Shown here piece by piece: positions 61,567-64,000 of a stretch of DNA of 64,000 bases. The notes below the pieces were generated by a model. The model had not been told where the DNA came from and made no database searches. It was given only the letters and a program-made list of their open reading frames with translations. A program made the position numbers and the translations under genes. Within the stretch, counting starts at the first letter, position 1. The number at the start of each line of letters is the position of its first letter. The stretch is from the NCBI RefSeq assembly GCF_014137995.1, contig NZ_JACGWV010000003.1:62001-126000 (forward strand), read 5' to 3'. This DNA is from Promicromonospora sukumoe (lineage in GTDB: Bacteria; Actinomycetota; Actinomycetes; Actinomycetales; Cellulomonadaceae).

Positions 61567-63090
61567 TCAGGCGCTCTCGCCGAGGCGTTCGGGCGTGCGT
61601 CCGGCGTGCGCGACGATCGCCGCCAGACCCGTGCCGGCGATCCAGCCGCCCGTGACGTCGAGGCCCGGCTCCGCCAGAACGGACCCCTCGAACTCGCGGA
61701 CCGCTGCCCGGTAGGCCGGCGTCGGCGGGGGCAGTCCGCCGTCCCAGCGCTGGTGCAGCACCTCCCGCACCCGGTCCGTCAGGTCGACGCCCAGCAGCGC
61801 CGACGCGTCCCGCGCCGCCTCCTGGGCGGTGGGCTCCGGCGTCGGCTCGCCCATGCGGCCGTAGCTGAGGCGCACCACGTGCACGCCTGGTCCGGCGGCG
61901 TCGCGCACGCGGCGGGCGAGCCACGGCCACTTCGCCGTCGAGTGGGTCAGCGCCTTGGCCCGGACGGCGCCCGGCGCGGTGCCGGGGGCCACGAGCATCC
62001 CCGAGCCGCGCGGGGCGGCGTCGAGCTCGGGGGCGTCCAGGAGCAGGGTGACCAGCCGGATGTCGGCCCCCCGCTCAGGCGGCGCGGGCGGCACGAGAGC
62101 CTTCCCCTGCCCGGGGGTCTCCTGCGCGGGAGCGGAAATGAGCTCGGTCGGTTGCGTTGAGATCGGTCCGTCAACCGACCGGTCTCGGTGCGACCGACCG
62201 ATCTCGGCGGCGGCAGCGGGCGTCGTCAGGACCACGCGGGAGGTGCGGAGCACCTGGCCGTCGGCCGTGCCGACCAGCCACGCCGGCCCGGCCTCAGCCC
62301 CAGCACCGGCCCAAGCCCCAGCACCAGCCTCAGCCCGCTCCACCCCGGTCACCCGCACACCGAACCGCACGTCCAGCCGCCTCACCAGCGCGTCCACCAG
62401 CGCGTGCACCCCGCCGTCGATCCCGCGCACCGCCGACCCGGGCGGCGCCGCGGCCCGCAGCGACGCCACGGCCCGGGACAGCGACCCGGTCCGCGCGTAC
62501 GCGTCGAGCAGCCCGGGGGCGACGGCGGCGACGTCGAGCCGGTCGAGCGGCGCCGAGTGCACCCCGGCCGCGACCGGGGTGACGAGCCGCTCCGCGACGC
62601 GGGCGCCGAGCCGCGACCGGGCGAGGGTCCCCAGGTCGGTGGTGTCGACGAGCCGCGCGGGCAGCGCCCGGTCCAGCGCGCCGCGCAGCACGCCGGGCCA
62701 GCCGATCGCGCGCCGCACGTCGGCGGCCCACGGCCGCGAGGGGATGCCCAGCACGCCCGCGGCCGGCAGCGGGAACGCGCGCCCGGCGGCGTACCCCCAG
62801 GCGGAGAGCGCGGCGGGCGCCTCGACGGTCAGCCCGAGCTCGCCGGCGAGCCCCTCGACGGCCCCGCCGCGCACCGCGAACGACTCCGCCCCGAGGTCCA
62901 GAGGCACGTCCGGCAGCGACGTGAACGCCCCGCCGCGGATCGGCCCGCCCGCCCGGTCGGCGGCCTCCAGCACGACGACGCGCAGCCCGCGCCCGGCGAG
63001 CGCGTGCGCGGCGACGAGCCCGCCGATCCCCGCGCCGACGACGACGGCGTCCACGTCCGTCGCGCCGGAGCGCCCCGCCGAGGAGGTCAC
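61567..63090 (-). CDS. hemG: Protoporphyrinogen/coproporphyrinogen III oxidase (HemY/CgoX type) with an in-frame palindrome insertion
   Basis: A 507-residue FAD-dependent oxidase. The FAD motif AVVVGAGIGGLVAAHALAGR is near 15-34, RAGGPIRGG near 47, DLGAESFAVRGG near 65, and the C-terminal GGWIAGTGLAAIVAHAGR block closes the FAD site. In actinobacteria this family works as coproporphyrinogen oxidase (CgoX). Codons 296-317 coincide exactly with a 66-nt palindrome and lengthen the loop after VVLTTPAAAA by 22 residues compared with the usual spacing. A second Ala/Gly-rich insertion (AEAGAGAWAGAG) precedes it. GTG at 63090 overlaps the hemE stop in GTGA. Confidence 0.92.
   Translation of the reverse strand: MTSSAGRSGATDVDAVVVGAGIGGLVAAHALAGRGLRVVVLEAADRAGGPIRGGAFTSLPDVPLDLGAESFAVRGGAVEGLAGELGLTVEAPAALSAWGYAAGRAFPLPAAGVLGIPSRPWAADVRRAIGWPGVLRGALDRALPARLVDTTDLGTLARSRLGARVAERLVTPVAAGVHSAPLDRLDVAAVAPGLLDAYARTGSLSRAVASLRAAAPPGSAVRGIDGGVHALVDALVRRLDVRFGVRVTGVERAEAGAGAWAGAGAEAGPAWLVGTADGQVLRTSRVVLTTPAAAAEIGRSHRDRSVDGPISTQPTELISAPAQETPGQGKALVPPAPPERGADIRLVTLLLDAPELDAAPRGSGMLVAPGTAPGAVRAKALTHSTAKWPWLARRVRDAAGPGVHVVRLSYGRMGEPTPEPTAQEAARDASALLGVDLTDRVREVLHQRWDGGLPPPTPAYRAAVREFEGSVLAEPGLDVTGGWIAGTGLAAIVAHAGRTPERLGESA
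62140..62205. repeat. 66-nt palindrome in hemG coding sequence, family A copy 2
   Basis: Imperfect inverted repeat (GAGCTCGGTCGGTTGCGTTG ... GACCGACCGATCTC). It is the same length as, and 51 of 66 bases identical to, the perfect palindrome at 14399-14464. It occupies whole codons 296-317 of hemG without shifting the frame. Confidence 0.88.
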
Positions 63091-64000
63091 AACGAGTGGA
63101 CCAGCTCGACCACGCGGGTCAGCACCGTCGGGTCCGTCTCGGGCGGCACCCCGTGCCCCAGGTTGACCACGTGCCCGGGCGCCTTGAGCCCGCGGGAGAC
63201 GACGTCGCGCACGTGCGCCTCCAGCACGTCCCAGGGCGCGGCCAGCAGCGCGGGGTCGATGTTGCCCTGCAGCGGGACGCCGGGCAGCAGCGCCGCGGCC
63301 TCGTCGAGCGGTGTCCGGTAGTCGACGCCGACGGCGTGGTCCGCCACGCCGGCGTCGGCCAGGACCGTGCGCATCGCGGGCAGCAGGTGCCCGGTGCCGG
63401 TGCCGAAGTGGATGGCGGGCACGCCGGCGTCCGCGACGTACGACAGCGCGTGCGTCGACGACGCGGCGACCCGCGACGTGTAGTCCGCGAGCGAGAGCGA
63501 CCCGGCCCACGAGTCGAAGAGCTGGACGGCGCTCGCGCCCGCCTCGACCTGGGCCCGCAGGAACGCCCCGGTGAGGTCGGCGGTCCACGTCACGAGCGCG
63601 TCCCACGTGGCGGGGTCGGCGTGCATCAGGGTGCGCGCGGCCAGGTGGTCGCGCGACGGCCGGCCCTCCACCAGGTAGGCCGCGAGGGTGAACGGCGCGC
63701 CGCCGAAGCCGAGGAGCGGCGTCGACCCCAGCTCGGCGACGGTCAGCGCGACGGCCTCGCGGATCGGGTCGAGGGCCGCGTCGTCGAGGCTGCGGGACGT
63801 GAGCCGCGCGACGTCGTCGGCCGTGCGGTACGGCTGGTCCATCACCGGGCCCACCCCGGCCTTGATGTCCACGCCCACGCCGGCGAGCTTGAGCGGCACC
63901 ACGATGTCCGAGAAGAAGACGGCGCCGTCGACGCCGTGCCGGCGCACGGGCTGGAGTGTGATCTCGGACGCCAGCGCGGGCCGCAGGCACGCCTCCAGCA
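63087..64000 (-). CDS. hemE: Uroporphyrinogen decarboxylase (5' end outside window)
   Basis: The first gene of the visible heme operon; its amino-terminal part, including the RQAGR substrate motif, lies past the right edge. Seen from the edge inwards: LEACLRPALASEITLQPVRR, VDGAVFFSDIVVPLKLAGVG with the catalytic Asp, FGGAPFTLAAYLVEGR, VQLFDSWAGSLS, then AIHFGTGTGHLLPAMR and the C-terminal VVNLGHGVPPETDP with its conserved His. It makes coproporphyrinogen III, the substrate of the next gene product. The stop overlaps the hemG start, so the two are coupled. Confidence 0.95.
   Translation of the reverse strand, partial: LEACLRPALASEITLQPVRRHGVDGAVFFSDIVVPLKLAGVGVDIKAGVGPVMDQPYRTADDVARLTSRSLDDAALDPIREAVALTVAELGSTPLLGFGGAPFTLAAYLVEGRPSRDHLAARTLMHADPATWDALVTWTADLTGAFLRAQVEAGASAVQLFDSWAGSLSLADYTSRVAASSTHALSYVADAGVPAIHFGTGTGHLLPAMRTVLADAGVADHAVGVDYRTPLDEAAALLPGVPLQGNIDPALLAAPWDVLEAHVRDVVSRGLKAPGHVVNLGHGVPPETDPTVLTRVVELVHSL

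Overview
This is a very GC-rich stretch of actinobacterial chromosome. Four things point to that group: strong third-position GC, GTG starts, many start codons that sit 6-7 nt after a TANNNT -10 hexamer (leaderless mRNAs), and the gene content (ECF sigma factors, SpoIIE/HATPase switch protein, CsoR copper regulation, LuxR/NarL regulators). The gene mix and style suggest a Micrococcales member near Promicromonosporaceae/Cellulomonadaceae. That placement is an inference. No phage, transposase, CRISPR array, rRNA or tRNA gene was recognised.

Layout. 1-6.1 kb: four tandem paralogues of a membrane-anchored PQQ-like beta-propeller protein, the first cut by the window edge. 6.1-10.7 kb: endonuclease IV, an SDR epimerase, and a TetR regulator divergent from a DUF308-like membrane protein and a flavoprotein disulfide reductase, with a clear palindromic operator. 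10.7-18.4 kb: a non-specific endonuclease, PEP carboxylase, a CbiX-type chelatase, a 5'-3' exonuclease, and a usp-crcB-crcB (stress protein plus fluoride channel) operon. 18.4-28 kb: a regulatory cluster with two ECF sigma factors carrying C-terminal extensions, a GAF-PP2C-HATPase protein and a large LuxR ATPase. 28-37 kb: a penicillin-binding protein, a lipoprotein, a NarL-type two-component system, an amidohydrolase, a HigBA toxin-antitoxin pair and a HIT protein. 37-50 kb: NAD synthetase, a CopC-like protein, an MFS transporter, HU, a flippase/pseudokinase fusion, a CPBP protease, an S10 carboxypeptidase, and an ABC transporter operon with its own regulator and operator. 50-55.5 kb: the csoR-copZ-copA copper operon, an OmpR-type regulator overlapping a degenerate Hpt-like gene, and a small membrane protein. 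55.6-64 kb: formaldehyde dehydrogenase, then the heme operon hemE-hemG-hemC-hemD-hemB-hemL on the minus strand.

The most unusual signal is a set of long near-perfect palindromes scattered through the window, mostly 40-75 nt, one about 106 nt, and none with a T-tract. Several fall into families. One 66-nt perfect palindrome after ppc (14399-14464) has a 66-nt relative, 51 of 66 bases identical, lying exactly in frame inside hemG, where it adds 22 codons. A 42-nt palindrome occurs twice (37 of 42 identical), and one copy encodes the last codons of the MFS transporter. A third pair shares the core TTTCGAGACC. These look like small mobile palindromic elements that enter intergenic DNA and, occasionally, coding DNA.
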